Source of the DNA: Vicingus serpentipes
GTDB lineage: Bacteria > Bacteroidota > Bacteroidia > Flavobacteriales_E > Vicingaceae
Assembly: GCF_007993035.1 (NCBI RefSeq)
Contig: NZ_VOOS01000002.1
Coordinates: 124,001-188,000 of the forward strand
Direction: 5' to 3'
DNA: 64,000 bases
The stretch's first letter is position 1. Every line of letters starts with the position of its first letter. Of the stretch, positions 34,356-46,049 are shown in pieces. Under the pieces are notes generated by a model, which had not been told where the DNA came from, did not search any database, and was given only the letters and a program-made list of their open reading frames with translations. The translations under genes were made by a program, and so were the position numbers.

Positions 34356-35045
34356 ATGGCAGCAATTACCAAGGCAAATTTTGACTTTTTAAAAACACTT
34401 CAAAAGAACAATAACAGAGAATGGTTTAACGAAAACAAAGACCTTTATTTAACTCAACATCAAGAAACAATAGCCTTTGCCGATGCAGTATTAAGTGAAA
34501 TGCAAAAGCATGATAATATAGAAACTCCTACTGGTAAAAAAAGCCTAATGCGCATTTATAAAGATGTACGTTTTAGTAAAGATAAATCGCCATACAAAAC
34601 CAACTGGGGAGGCGGATTTAAAAGAGCTACCAAACTATTAAGAGGCGGTTATTACTTTCACATACAACCAGGAGCTTGTTTTGTTGGTGGTGGATTTTGG
34701 TCACCCGAATCGGCAGACTTACTAAAAATTAGAAAAGACATTTCTAGTAACCCTGACGAATTGAGAAACATTATAAATAGCAAAGCCTTTAAAAGCGTAT
34801 TTGGAACTTTACAAGGAGAAAAACTAAAAACTTGCCCTAAAGGCTTTGATAAAGAAGACCCTGCGTTGGATTTGTTACAATACAAACAATTTTTAATTTC
34901 TAAATCGTTTACCGATAAAGAAGTAATGGCTCCCGATTTTTATAAGGTTGCTAGTGATACATTTAAAGCTATGCGTCCATTTTTTGATTATATGAGTTAT
35001 GTGTTAACTACCGATGAAAACGGAGAAACATTAAAAGATTTATAA
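34356..35045 (+). CDS. DUF2461 family protein
   Basis: 229 residues from ATG 34356 (an upstream in-frame TTG at 34332 is less likely). Family signatures: FLKTLQKNNNREWFNENKD near the start, RIYKDVRFSKDKSPYKTNWG and GGYYFHIQPGACFVGGGFW. This matches the TIGR02453/DUF2461 family, whose biochemical role is unknown. The next gene's ATG directly follows its stop codon, so the two are coupled. Confidence 0.88.
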   Translation: MAAITKANFDFLKTLQKNNNREWFNENKDLYLTQHQETIAFADAVLSEMQKHDNIETPTGKKSLMRIYKDVRFSKDKSPYKTNWGGGFKRATKLLRGGYYFHIQPGACFVGGGFWSPESADLLKIRKDISSNPDELRNIINSKAFKSVFGTLQGEKLKTCPKGFDKEDPALDLLQYKQFLISKSFTDKEVMAPDFYKVASDTFKAMRPFFDYMSYVLTTDENGETLKDL

Positions 35046-35460
35046 ATGAGCAACTTAAGACCTTTTCATTTGGCTGTGCCAGTTAACGATTTAGTTAAAG
35101 CACGAGAGTTTTACGGTAATTTTTTAGGTTTTGAAGAAGGCCGTAGCGATAAACAATGGATAGATTGGAATTTTTACGGACATCAGTTTGTAACGCATCT
35201 AAATCCCAATTATAAACCAGAAAATTATTGCAATAGTGTTGACGAACACGCAGTACCTATTCCTCATTTTGGTGTTGTGCTAACAATGGAAGATTGGAAA
35301 CAATTGGCTAAAAAGCTAGAAAACCAACATATTGAATTTATTATTAAACCTTACATTCGGTTTGAAGGACTGCCTGGAGAACAAGCTACCATGTTTTTTC
35401 TAGACCCTAGTGGAAATGCACTCGAATTTAAAGCCTTTAATAATTTAGATAGCTTATTTG

Positions 35461-35468
<8 letters not shown>
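35046..35468 (+). CDS. VOC (glyoxalase/bleomycin resistance-like) protein
   Basis: 140 residues, one VOC domain of two beta-alpha-beta-beta-beta units: [20 protein letters not shown] at the start, [14 protein letters not shown] at the end. Metal-ligand candidates are His8 and the Glu in LEFK. A dioxygenase or isomerase role is possible. It overlaps the convergent ttcA gene by 8 bases. Confidence 0.85.
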
Positions 35469-37852
<2,384 letters not shown>

Positions 37853-37862
37853 TTAACGGCTG

Positions 37863-37870
37863 CAAAGGTA
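37863..37870 (-). promoter_or_regulatory. TAnnTTTG promoter element of ABC-F/ttcA
   Basis: TACCTTTG on the minus strand, 25 bases before ATG 37837. Confidence 0.45.
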
Positions 37871-37977
37871 GTAATTCTTAAGTCATTGCAGGTGTTAACC
37901 TTAATCTTTTTCAACCTATCGTCTTTGCGGAAAAATTGAAGAATGAAATTTTATCCGTAATCTTCCAAAAAATAAAC

Positions 37978-38098
37978 ACGTCATTGCGGGCCTGACCCAC
38001 AATCTCTCAAAAATGAGTACGTCATTGCGGGCTTGACCCGCAATCTCCCAAAACAAACTGAGATTGCGGATATCCGCTCCGCTACTTCCGCAATGACG
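37978..38098. repeat. REP-like palindromic element, GC-richer than surroundings
   Basis: Two direct copies of ACGTCATTGCGGGC(C/T)TGACCC(A/G)CAATCTC (37978-38006 and 38019-38047). The second is followed by its inverse: GAGATTGCGG (38060-38069) and CCGCAATGACG (38088-38098). The 38020-38098 part can form a long hairpin. A degenerate copy may lie at ~37921-37973. This fills most of the 397-base gap 37838-38234; no gene was seen there. Confidence 0.8.
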
Positions 38099-38234
38099 CT
38101 TATTAAACTTTTAAACACTTTTCAACAAGCGGTTGTTTTTATTCAAAAATCAGCTACCTTCGTTTAACAACAGTTTTAAGAAACATTAAAACGTTTCCAA
38201 GAACAGCGTTAAACGAAAAAGATAAAACAAACCA

Positions 38235-39998
38235 ATGAAAAACATCCTATACATTATTCCCCTAGCCTTTATGATGGCTTGTGGTAACAACGAAGAAAAA
38301 CAAGTAGCAACACCAGTATCGCAAGATGCGGAGTTTGAAACCTATAAAGAACATTTTATAGCCAAATTGTGGGAAACTAGCCCAGGTTGGGCTTCGTATG
38401 CAGGTTTGCACGAGTACGATAGCATAGTGGTTATCCCCAACGAAGCCAATCAGCAAAAAACAGTAGCCGCTTTTAAAGCTTTACAAACTGAGTTGGCTGC
38501 TTTTGATGTGGCAAACTTAAACACCACCAACGTAACCGATTATTACTTAATCGAAAATCAGTTGGCTTCTACCCTTTGGTACGATAGCGAGTTTAAATCT
38601 GGCGAGTGGAATCCTGCTAATTATGGTGTGGCGGGTTCGGTTTCTCGTTTGTTAAATGGCAGATACGATGTGTTAGAAGTTCGTTTGCGTGCTATCTTGG
38701 CTCGTTTAGCACATACAAAAGCTTATTACGAACAAGCACAACAAAACATTACTACGCCAACTTTAGAGCATACTACGTTAGCCATTGGGCAAAGTAAAGG
38801 TGGTTTGTATAGTTTTGGGCAAAACCTAATTGATTCGGTAAATGCTTCTACCCTAACCGATGATGAAAAAGCGTTGTTTATGACTCGCATTGAAGAATCG
38901 AAAACGGCACTAAACGATTACATTGCTTTTTTAGAAAACAAAAAAGACATGCTAGAAACTACTGGTACGGCTAAAAGTTTTAGAATTGGAAAAGAAGTGT
39001 TTGCTAAAAAGTTTGAGTTAGACATTAACTCTGATTACACTGCCGAAGAAATTTACAACAAAGCCCTAAAACGTAAAGAAGAATTGCATCAGCAAATGAT
39101 TACCATTGCCGATACACTTTGGAATACTTATTTGGCTGCTACACCAAAACCAGAAGATAAACTAAAAATGGTGAGTGCGTTGATTACAGAGATTTCTAAA
39201 AAGCACGTTGCTCGTGATGAGTTTATTCCAGAAATTAGAAAGCAATTGCCTGAATTGGTAGCTTTTGTAAACGAAAAAGACTTGCTAACGCAAAACCCTG
39301 ACAAACCATTGGTAGTTCGTGAAACACCATTATACATGCGTGGTGGCGGTGCTGGAGCATCGGTTTCTGCTCCTGGTCCTTACGATAAAGATGCAGATAC
39401 TTATTATAATGTAACACCTTTAGATGATTACACCGACGAGCAAGCAGAAAGTTATTTAAGAGAATACAACCATTACGTGTTGCAAGTATTAAACATTCAC
39501 GAAGCTATTCCTGGACATTACACGCAGTTGGTTTATTCTAACGAATCGCCATCGTTAATTAAAAGCTTATTGGGTAATGGTGCCATGATTGAAGGTTGGG
39601 CAGTTTACACCGAACTAATGATGTTGGAAGAAGGTTACAACAACTCACCAGAAATGTGGTTGATGTACAGCAAATGGCATTTAAGAGTGGTTTGCAATAC
39701 CATTTTGGATTATTCGGTTCACTCACTTGATATGAGCAAAGAAGATGCTATGGACTTATTAATGAACCAAGCTTTTCAGGAACAAGCCGAAGCTGATGGT
39801 AAATGGAAACGTGCTACGTTATCGCAAGTTCAGCTGTGTTCTTACTTTACTGGTTTTACAGAGATTTACGATTTACGTTCGGAACTTAAAGCAAAACAAG
39901 GCGACCAATTTAGTTTAAAGAAATTCCACGAAGAATTTTTAAGTTATGGTAGTTCGCCTGTGAGATATATTAAAAAATTGATGATGGAAGGGAAATAG
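38235..39998 (+). CDS. DUF885 family lipoprotein, metallopeptidase-like
   Basis: 587 residues. Lipoprotein signal with cysteine at residue 16 (FMMACGNN). Near residue 420 the HEAIPGHYTQ motif, a His-Glu...His metal site like HExxH variants, and further on the glutamate-bearing EGWAVYTELMM, both typical of DUF885. Likely a periplasmic or surface metallopeptidase. Its base composition is less AT-rich than most neighbours. A terminator follows. Confidence 0.9.
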   Translation: MKNILYIIPLAFMMACGNNEEKQVATPVSQDAEFETYKEHFIAKLWETSPGWASYAGLHEYDSIVVIPNEANQQKTVAAFKALQTELAAFDVANLNTTNVTDYYLIENQLASTLWYDSEFKSGEWNPANYGVAGSVSRLLNGRYDVLEVRLRAILARLAHTKAYYEQAQQNITTPTLEHTTLAIGQSKGGLYSFGQNLIDSVNASTLTDDEKALFMTRIEESKTALNDYIAFLENKKDMLETTGTAKSFRIGKEVFAKKFELDINSDYTAEEIYNKALKRKEELHQQMITIADTLWNTYLAATPKPEDKLKMVSALITEISKKHVARDEFIPEIRKQLPELVAFVNEKDLLTQNPDKPLVVRETPLYMRGGGAGASVSAPGPYDKDADTYYNVTPLDDYTDEQAESYLREYNHYVLQVLNIHEAIPGHYTQLVYSNESPSLIKSLLGNGAMIEGWAVYTELMMLEEGYNNSPEMWLMYSKWHLRVVCNTILDYSVHSLDMSKEDAMDLLMNQAFQEQAEADGKWKRATLSQVQLCSYFTGFTEIYDLRSELKAKQGDQFSLKKFHEEFLSYGSSPVRYIKKLMMEGK

Positions 39999-40023
39999 TT
40001 TCGAATATCATTTAGTACAATTA

Positions 40024-40059
40024 AAAATGGCGAGCAACTCAAGGTTGTCTCGCCATTTT
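40024..40059. terminator. Intrinsic terminator
   Basis: AAAATGGCGAG (40024-40034) / CTCGCCATTTT (40049-40059) with a further CAAC/GTTG pairing near the loop. Lies between the DUF885 stop and the leftward peroxiredoxin-like stop at 40085; could act in both directions. Confidence 0.8.
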
Positions 40060-40084
40060 CTTTATACCACTTTATGGTTGTAGA

Positions 40085-40708
40085 TTAGTTTAAATTATCA
40101 ATAATTGCTTTTATTGAAGCTCTATTTTTATAGTTGTAATCAAACTGCTTAAACTTAATTACTCCATCTTTACCAATAATAAAAGTAGCTGGAACAGGTA
40201 ATTGTGCTTTATCACTGTTGTTATTTTCAGCAATACTTGTTCTTAAAAAGGTTTTTACCTTCTTGGCGTATTTATCAGTTACATCAAATAACACTTCGTA
40301 AGCTACAGCAACTTTTTGATCCGAATCAGATAATATTGTAAAATCGGCATCAGTCTTTTCTTTTGTTTTTGCTGAATTTTCTAGTGTTTCTGGACCTATT
40401 GCCAAAACTTTAGCGCCTTTATCGGTAATGTATTTTAACGAGTCGTTTAAATTGCTAAGGTATTTGGTACAAACCGGACACCATTCGCCACGGTAAAAAA
40501 TAACCACGATTTCTTGTTCAGCTAAAAGTTTTTCAGAACTAACTTCATTACCATCTACATCTTTTAAAACAAAGGCAGGAGCTTTATCACCTACATTTAA
40601 ACCTTTTGGAATATTCCCTTCCATATCAATACCAAAACCTAAATCATTTTGCGAAAATCCAATACCAATTGTAAATACCGAAAACACTGTTAAAATCAAC
40701 TTCTTCAT
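40085..40708 (-). CDS. Exported peroxiredoxin/thioredoxin-like protein (AhpC/TSA family)
   Basis: 207 residues. Signal peptide (ends IGFSQ). A redoxin domain follows (GDKAPAFVLKDVDG, VVIFYRGEWCPVCTKYLSNL). The CPVC motif is a thioredoxin-type pair where peroxiredoxins have a single peroxidatic cysteine plus T. C-terminus VPATFIIGKDGVIKFKQFD. Periplasmic thiol reductase or peroxidase. Confidence 0.88.
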   Translation of the reverse strand: MKKLILTVFSVFTIGIGFSQNDLGFGIDMEGNIPKGLNVGDKAPAFVLKDVDGNEVSSEKLLAEQEIVVIFYRGEWCPVCTKYLSNLNDSLKYITDKGAKVLAIGPETLENSAKTKEKTDADFTILSDSDQKVAVAYEVLFDVTDKYAKKVKTFLRTSIAENNNSDKAQLPVPATFIIGKDGVIKFKQFDYNYKNRASIKAIIDNLN

Positions 40709-40790
40709 ATTTTTTCTTTTTTGTGAATAAAATTATTAATTCGTTTATAATATATAAGTTTTAAAACCCTTTAAATAAAGTGTAAATAGC

Positions 40791-40798
40791 TACTTTTG
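40791..40798 (+). promoter_or_regulatory. TAnnTTTG promoter element of DUF5686 gene
   Basis: TACTTTTG, 13 bases before ATG 40812. Confidence 0.45.
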
Positions 40799-40811
40799 CA
40801 ATCTTTCAAAA

Positions 40812-43388
40812 ATGTTGCCAATACAATTTAAACATATAATGCTTTCGTTTTTGCTCGCACTAACATCAGTGTTTGCAATGGCTCAAGACATTACAATTGT
40901 TAAAGGTAATGTAACAGACGAAGTAACTGGCGAACCCTTACCATTTGTTAACATTACTTTTGTTGGAGCCAATATTGGTACTACTACAGATTTTGATGGT
41001 AATTATTTTCTTGAAACACAATGGGCTAAACCGAAACTATTAGCTTCATTTATTGGCTACAAAACAGATACCGTTAGAGTAACTTCTGGAAAAACACAAA
41101 CTATCAATTTCAAGTTAAATCCTGCTGGAATTACTATGGAGGCTGTAGATATTGTAGCCACAAAGGAAAGATACAGAAACAAAGACAACCCAGCTGTTGA
41201 TTTAATTAAACAGGTTATTGACCATAAAGACCAAAACCGTAAAGAAGCTTTGGATTTTTATGAGTATAAAAAATACGAGAAAATTGAGATTGACCTTAAC
41301 AATATTACTGAAGACTTTTTAGAAAAAGGTTGGTTAAAAAAGCATTTCCAAATTGTAATTGATAACATAGATACTTCTGAGGTTAATGGAAAACCTTTCC
41401 TTCCTATTTACTTAAGAGAAACTGCAAGTAATGTATATTACCGTAAAAATCCTAAGTCGGAAAAAGAATACCAATCTGGCGTAAAACAAACTGGTTTTGA
41501 AGGTTATGTAGATGAAGATGGTATGTCTTTTTTAATGGATAAGCTCTATCAAGACATTGATATTTATGACAATAATATTAACTTATTATCTAACCAATTT
41601 ACTAGTCCAATATCTACATTGGCTCCAACTATTTACAAGTTTTTTATTATTGATACTACTGAGGTAAATGGGCACGAATGCATAAACCTTGGCTTTACTC
41701 CTCGTAATAAGTTAGATTTTGCTTTTACTGGTAACCTTTTTATTATTAACGATTCATCTTACAACGTTATTAAAGTTAGCCTTGGAGTTCCTAAGCAAAT
41801 CAACATCAACTTTGTAAAAGATCTTAGTTTAGAACAAGAATTTACGCAATACAACGATAGCGTTTGGATGTTAACTAGAGATAAATTGATAATTGATTAC
41901 AACTTCTCTAGAAAAGGTAGAGGTTTTTATGGTAAAAAAGATGTTACTTTTTCTGATTATGAGTTTAACAAGCCACAACCCGACTCTACCTATAACCGTG
42001 TAGAGAAAATTATTAAAGAAGAAGACGCTAAAGAAAAAGATGATGAATTTTGGGATACCGCACGTCCAGACACACTTACTCAATCGGAGAAGGATGTTTA
42101 TGTAATGATTGATAGTGTTCAAAACATTAAAGCTTTTAGACGTTTTATGGACATCACAATGCTTTTAGTTTCTGGATGGCAAAAAGTTGGACCTTACTTA
42201 GAAGTTGGTCCGATTACCGCTTTTTATAGCTTTAATGACGTTGAAGGATTTCGATTAAGAGGTGGATTTAGAACAACTCCAGGTTTAAAGAAAAACATGT
42301 TCTTTGATACCTATTTAGCTTATGGTTTTAAAGATAAAGAGTTTAAATACCTTCTCGCATATACCTATTCTTTTAACAAAGAGTACCTCACCAATCCACA
42401 ACATAAAATTACAGCTACTTATCAGCGGGAAACTAATTTCCCGGGGCAAGATTTACAATTCTTAAACGATGACAACTTTTTATTATCATTTAGAAGAGGT
42501 AACTCTAATCGTATGCTGTTTTATGATTCGTACAAACTAGACTACATACATGAGTCTCAAAGTGGTTTTTCTTACAATTTTGTTTACGAAAATAAATTAC
42601 AACGACCTGTTGGTATTCTTGAATTTGCTTCTGGTGATACTGCAAACACGCAATACTCAAATAATATTCAAACTGACAATGTAAGTGTTAATTTACGTTT
42701 TGCGCCTAACGAGCAGTTTTATCAAGGAAAAAACTTTAGGCTACCGCTTTACAATAAATACCCTATTTTCCAATTGCGGTATACGCAAGGGTTAAAAGAT
42801 GTAATTCAAGGAGACATTGAATACTACAGACTATCAGGTAATATTTTTAAACGTTTTTACTTAGCTCAACTTGGCTTTACTGATACTGAATTAGAAGGTG
42901 GTAAAATATTCGGAAAAGTTCCTTTTCCTCTTTTAAATATGCCTCAAGCCAATCAATCATTCTTTTTACAAGAAGCTTCGTTTAACATGATGAACTTTAT
43001 GGAATTTATGAGTGACGAGTATGTTAGTTTAAAAGTAACACACAACTTTAATGGAGCAATATTTAATAGAATACCATTATTTAAGCATTTAAAGCTTAGA
43101 GAAGTTGTTTCTTGTAAAGTTTTATACGGAAGACTAACTGACAGGAATGATCCTGCACAAAACCCAGATTTATTCCGTTTTCCTGCAAATGATGATGGTG
43201 TACCAATTACATATAAGTTTGAAAACGCTGTACCTTATATCGAAGCTAGTGCTGGTGTTGCTAACATCTTTAAAATATTAAGAATTGAATTGCTTCAGCG
43301 TGTTACCTATTTAGATAACCAAGATATTGGTTCTACCTTTGGAGTTAAAGGTTTAGGTATTCGAGCAAAAGGAAAAGTTGACTTCTAG
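40812..43388 (+). CDS. DUF5686 outer-membrane protein with carboxypeptidase-regulatory-like domain
   Basis: 858 residues. Signal peptide 1-25 (ends FAMAQ). CarboxypepD_reg-like beta sandwich ~27-105 (VTDEVTGEPLPFVNITFVG, TTTDFDGNYFLE). The remainder is DUF5686, ending in strands that look like an outer-membrane barrel (NVSVNLRFAPNEQF, FGVKGLGIRAKGKVDF). Architecture resembles TonB-receptor-type proteins without a plug. Function unknown in the family. Confidence 0.88.
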   Translation: MLPIQFKHIMLSFLLALTSVFAMAQDITIVKGNVTDEVTGEPLPFVNITFVGANIGTTTDFDGNYFLETQWAKPKLLASFIGYKTDTVRVTSGKTQTINFKLNPAGITMEAVDIVATKERYRNKDNPAVDLIKQVIDHKDQNRKEALDFYEYKKYEKIEIDLNNITEDFLEKGWLKKHFQIVIDNIDTSEVNGKPFLPIYLRETASNVYYRKNPKSEKEYQSGVKQTGFEGYVDEDGMSFLMDKLYQDIDIYDNNINLLSNQFTSPISTLAPTIYKFFIIDTTEVNGHECINLGFTPRNKLDFAFTGNLFIINDSSYNVIKVSLGVPKQININFVKDLSLEQEFTQYNDSVWMLTRDKLIIDYNFSRKGRGFYGKKDVTFSDYEFNKPQPDSTYNRVEKIIKEEDAKEKDDEFWDTARPDTLTQSEKDVYVMIDSVQNIKAFRRFMDITMLLVSGWQKVGPYLEVGPITAFYSFNDVEGFRLRGGFRTTPGLKKNMFFDTYLAYGFKDKEFKYLLAYTYSFNKEYLTNPQHKITATYQRETNFPGQDLQFLNDDNFLLSFRRGNSNRMLFYDSYKLDYIHESQSGFSYNFVYENKLQRPVGILEFASGDTANTQYSNNIQTDNVSVNLRFAPNEQFYQGKNFRLPLYNKYPIFQLRYTQGLKDVIQGDIEYYRLSGNIFKRFYLAQLGFTDTELEGGKIFGKVPFPLLNMPQANQSFFLQEASFNMMNFMEFMSDEYVSLKVTHNFNGAIFNRIPLFKHLKLREVVSCKVLYGRLTDRNDPAQNPDLFRFPANDDGVPITYKFENAVPYIEASAGVANIFKILRIELLQRVTYLDNQDIGSTFGVKGLGIRAKGKVDF

Positions 43389-43409
43389 TCAAAAAAAACA
43401 TTACTCAAT

Positions 43410-43441
43410 AAAAAAGGCTCAGATTAACTGAGCCTTTTTTT
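43410..43441. terminator. Bidirectional intrinsic terminator
   Basis: Stem GGCTCAG (43416-43422) / CTGAGCC (43428-43434), loop ATTAA, with A and T runs on either side. Sits between the DUF5686 gene and convergent typA. Confidence 0.88.
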
Positions 43442-43463
43442 TGTTATCATTAAAAATCTAATC

Positions 43464-45224
43464 TTAGATTTTTCTCATTCTTAAGCTTTCTGGAGTTACT
43501 TCTAAGTACTCATCGGCTTGTATATATTCCATTGCCTCTTCTAAAGAGAATACCGTCTTAGGAGCAATCTTAACAGCTTCATCACTTCCTGACTTACGCA
43601 TGTTAGTTAATTGCTTACCTTTTACAAGGTTAATTTCTAAGTCATTATCTCTAGTGTGCTCACCAACAACTTGTCCTTTGTAAATTACATCTCCAGGAGC
43701 AACAAAGAATCTTCCTCTATCTTGTAATCTATTAATAGCAAAGGCAGTAGATTGACCAGCATCCATTGAAATTAATGAACCTTTATTTCTTTCGGCAATT
43801 TCTCCTTTATACTCACCGTACTCTCTAAAACGGTGTGTCATTACAGCATTTCCAGAAGTAGCCGTTAAAATATTATTTCTCAATCCAATTAATCCTCTTG
43901 AAGGAATATCAAACTCTAAATGTTGTAATTCACCTTTAGGTTCCATTATCAACATATCACCTTTACGTTGAGTTACTAATTCAATTGCTTTGCCAGAAAA
44001 CTCTTCAGGAACATCAATTACTAATGTTTCCATTGGTTCATGTTTCTTTCCGTCAATTTCTTTAAATAACACTTGAGGTTTACCCACTTGTAATTCATAT
44101 CCTTCTCTTCTCATGGTTTCAATTAAAACCGATAAATGAAGAATACCTCTACCAAAAACATTAAACTTATCTTCTGTATCTGTATCCTCAACTCTTAAAG
44201 CTAAGTTTTTCTCTAATTCTTGATATAATCTATCTCTTAAGTGACGAGATGTAACAAACTTACCTTCTTTACCAAAAAAAGGAGAGTTGTTAATTGTGAA
44301 CAACATACTCATTGTTGGCTCATCAATTGAAATTCTTGGTAATTCTTCTGGGTTTTCAACATCAGCAAGCGTATCACCAATTTCAAAACCTTCAATACCT
44401 ACGATAGAACAAATATCTCCACTTCTTGCTTTTTGAACACGAATTTTACCCATTCCTTCAAAAACATAAAGCTCTTTAATTCTTACCTTTTTCTTAACTC
44501 CATCTTTTTTACAAAGCATGTAGTCTTTATTTTCTTCTAAATCACCTCTAAAAATTCTACCAATAGCAATTCTACCAACAAACTTAGAGTAATCTAAAGA
44601 AGTAATCTGCATTTGTGGGGTTCCTTCATGATAAGGAGCCTCTGGAATAACTTCTAAAATAGTATCCAATAAAGGAATAATATCTGTAGTTGGTTTTTTA
44701 TAATCGTGACTCATCCAACCTTGTTTAGATGAACCAAAAATTGTTACGAAGTCTAATTGCTCTTCTGAAGCATCTAGGCTAAACATTAAGTCAAATACTG
44801 AATCTTGAACGATATCAGGAGTACAGTTTTCTTTATCTACTTTATTTACTACAACAATTGGTTTTAAACCTAATTCAATTGCTTTACCTAATACAAAACG
44901 AGTTTGCGGCATTGCTCCCTCGAAAGCATCAACCAAAAGCAAAACACCATCAGCCATTTTAAGTACACGCTCTACTTCACCACCAAAATCGGCGTGACCA
45001 GGAGTGTCAATAACATTAATTTTTACACCTTTATAAGTAACACTTACATTTTTAGAAAGTATTGTAATTCCTCTCTCACGCTCTAAATCATTGTTATCTA
45101 ATAATAACTCTGTTCTTTCAACTCTGTCATCCAATGTTTTACATTGGTCAATAATTTTGTCAACTAAGGTTGTTTTACCGTGGTCAACGTGAGCAATAAT
45201 TGCAATATTTCTAATCGATTCCAT
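43464..45224 (-). CDS. typA: Ribosome-associated GTPase TypA/BipA
   Basis: 586 residues. G1 AHVDHGKT (11-18), G2 RGIT (51-54), G3 DTPGH (73-77), G4 NKVD (127-130). EF-G-like domains and the BipA-specific C-terminus ([38 protein letters not shown]) are present. It acts in ribosome assembly at low temperature or stress (family knowledge). Promoter TACTTTTG upstream. Confidence 0.96.
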   Translation of the reverse strand: MESIRNIAIIAHVDHGKTTLVDKIIDQCKTLDDRVERTELLLDNNDLERERGITILSKNVSVTYKGVKINVIDTPGHADFGGEVERVLKMADGVLLLVDAFEGAMPQTRFVLGKAIELGLKPIVVVNKVDKENCTPDIVQDSVFDLMFSLDASEEQLDFVTIFGSSKQGWMSHDYKKPTTDIIPLLDTILEVIPEAPYHEGTPQMQITSLDYSKFVGRIAIGRIFRGDLEENKDYMLCKKDGVKKKVRIKELYVFEGMGKIRVQKARSGDICSIVGIEGFEIGDTLADVENPEELPRISIDEPTMSMLFTINNSPFFGKEGKFVTSRHLRDRLYQELEKNLALRVEDTDTEDKFNVFGRGILHLSVLIETMRREGYELQVGKPQVLFKEIDGKKHEPMETLVIDVPEEFSGKAIELVTQRKGDMLIMEPKGELQHLEFDIPSRGLIGLRNNILTATSGNAVMTHRFREYGEYKGEIAERNKGSLISMDAGQSTAFAINRLQDRGRFFVAPGDVIYKGQVVGEHTRDNDLEINLVKGKQLTNMRKSGSDEAVKIAPKTVFSLEEAMEYIQADEYLEVTPESLRMRKI

Positions 45225-45242
45225 ATTAATATTTTAAGCCTG

Positions 45243-45250
45243 CAAAAGTA
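45243..45250 (-). promoter_or_regulatory. TAnnTTTG promoter element of typA
   Basis: TACTTTTG on the minus strand, 18 bases before ATG 45224. Confidence 0.5.
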
Positions 45251-45427
45251 GAATAGTTTTCGGGATAATAATTATTAATCTGACTTTATATTCAATAAAA
45301 TATATTTAACCCATTTCAGCGCTACATTTTTTCACACTAAAAAGAATAATAATTGGTCTCAAAATTTTTAAAATAATTAGACCTCACAAACACATGATAT
45401 TACAAAAGTAAACTACACTTACCATTA

Positions 45428-45671
45428 TAAACAAATGTAATTTCATTTTGAAATTTACATTTGTAATCAAATTGCAATAGTTTTACATAACAAAAGAGCT
45501 ATATCTAAACAGTTGTCAAATAAAATGATGATTATGAGTAATTTATAATATTTATTTAAAGCTTAAGTTTATCAATTTTGTGTTGATATTGCATATTTTT
45601 ACATTTGTAAACATCAAATCTAAAACATTATATTTACATTTGTAAATAGATTTAACATTTACGTTTGTAAA
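45428..45671. promoter_or_regulatory. Operator array upstream of the XRE regulator
   Basis: The palindrome TTTACA-TT-TGTAAA occurs perfectly at 45598-45611 and 45633-45646. One-base variants lie at 45454-45467 (TTTACATTTGTAAT) and 45658-45671 (TTTACGTTTGTAAA). An inverse-oriented partial copy (ACAAATGTAA) is at 45431-45440. The last three are 35 and 25 bases apart and lead up to ATG 45685. This is the pattern of autoregulation by the dimeric HTH protein encoded next. No gene was found in the 460-base gap. Confidence 0.75.
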
Positions 45672-45684
45672 CAATTTCTTTCTA

Positions 45685-46044
45685 ATGGATTTACTTGATA
45701 GAATTCAATATTTAATGAAAATAAATAATTTATCAGCATCAGCTTTTGCTGATAAAATTGACGTACAAAGATCTAGTATGTCACATTTGCTTTCTGGCAG
45801 AAATAAACCAAGTTTAGAATTTGTAAATAAAGTTTTAGTAGCTTTCCCTAAAACAAGTGCAGATTGGCTTATAAACGGGAAAAAAGAAGTTATACAACAA
45901 ACACTAGAAGAGAATCCTCCAAAATCAAACAACTCTAAGATTAAAATCGAACACACTCCTACTCCAACCACCAATAGTGATAAACAAATAAAAAAGATTG
46001 TGATTTTTTATACTGATAATACTTTTGAAGAAATTATTAAGTAA
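45685..46044 (+). CDS. XRE/Cro-type helix-turn-helix regulator
   Basis: 119 residues. HTH_3 domain at ~5-62 (LMKINNLSASAFADKIDVQR, then SMSHLLSGRNKPSLEF), with ADWLINGK after it as in phage-repressor-like regulators. The C-terminal half is Pro/Thr/Asn-rich linker plus a short beta tail (KKIVIFYTDNTFEEII). No peptidase domain. Expected to bind the TTTACATTTGTAAA sites upstream and repress itself; other targets unknown. Confidence 0.85.
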   Translation: MDLLDRIQYLMKINNLSASAFADKIDVQRSSMSHLLSGRNKPSLEFVNKVLVAFPKTSADWLINGKKEVIQQTLEENPPKSNNSKIKIEHTPTPTTNSDKQIKKIVIFYTDNTFEEIIK

Positions 46045-46049
46045 TAAAT

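Noticed and set aside
45598-45671. Spaced short repeats resembling a CRISPR array
   Set aside because: Units are 14-bp palindromes at uneven distances (35 and 25 bases) before an HTH gene, with no cas genes; operators fit better.
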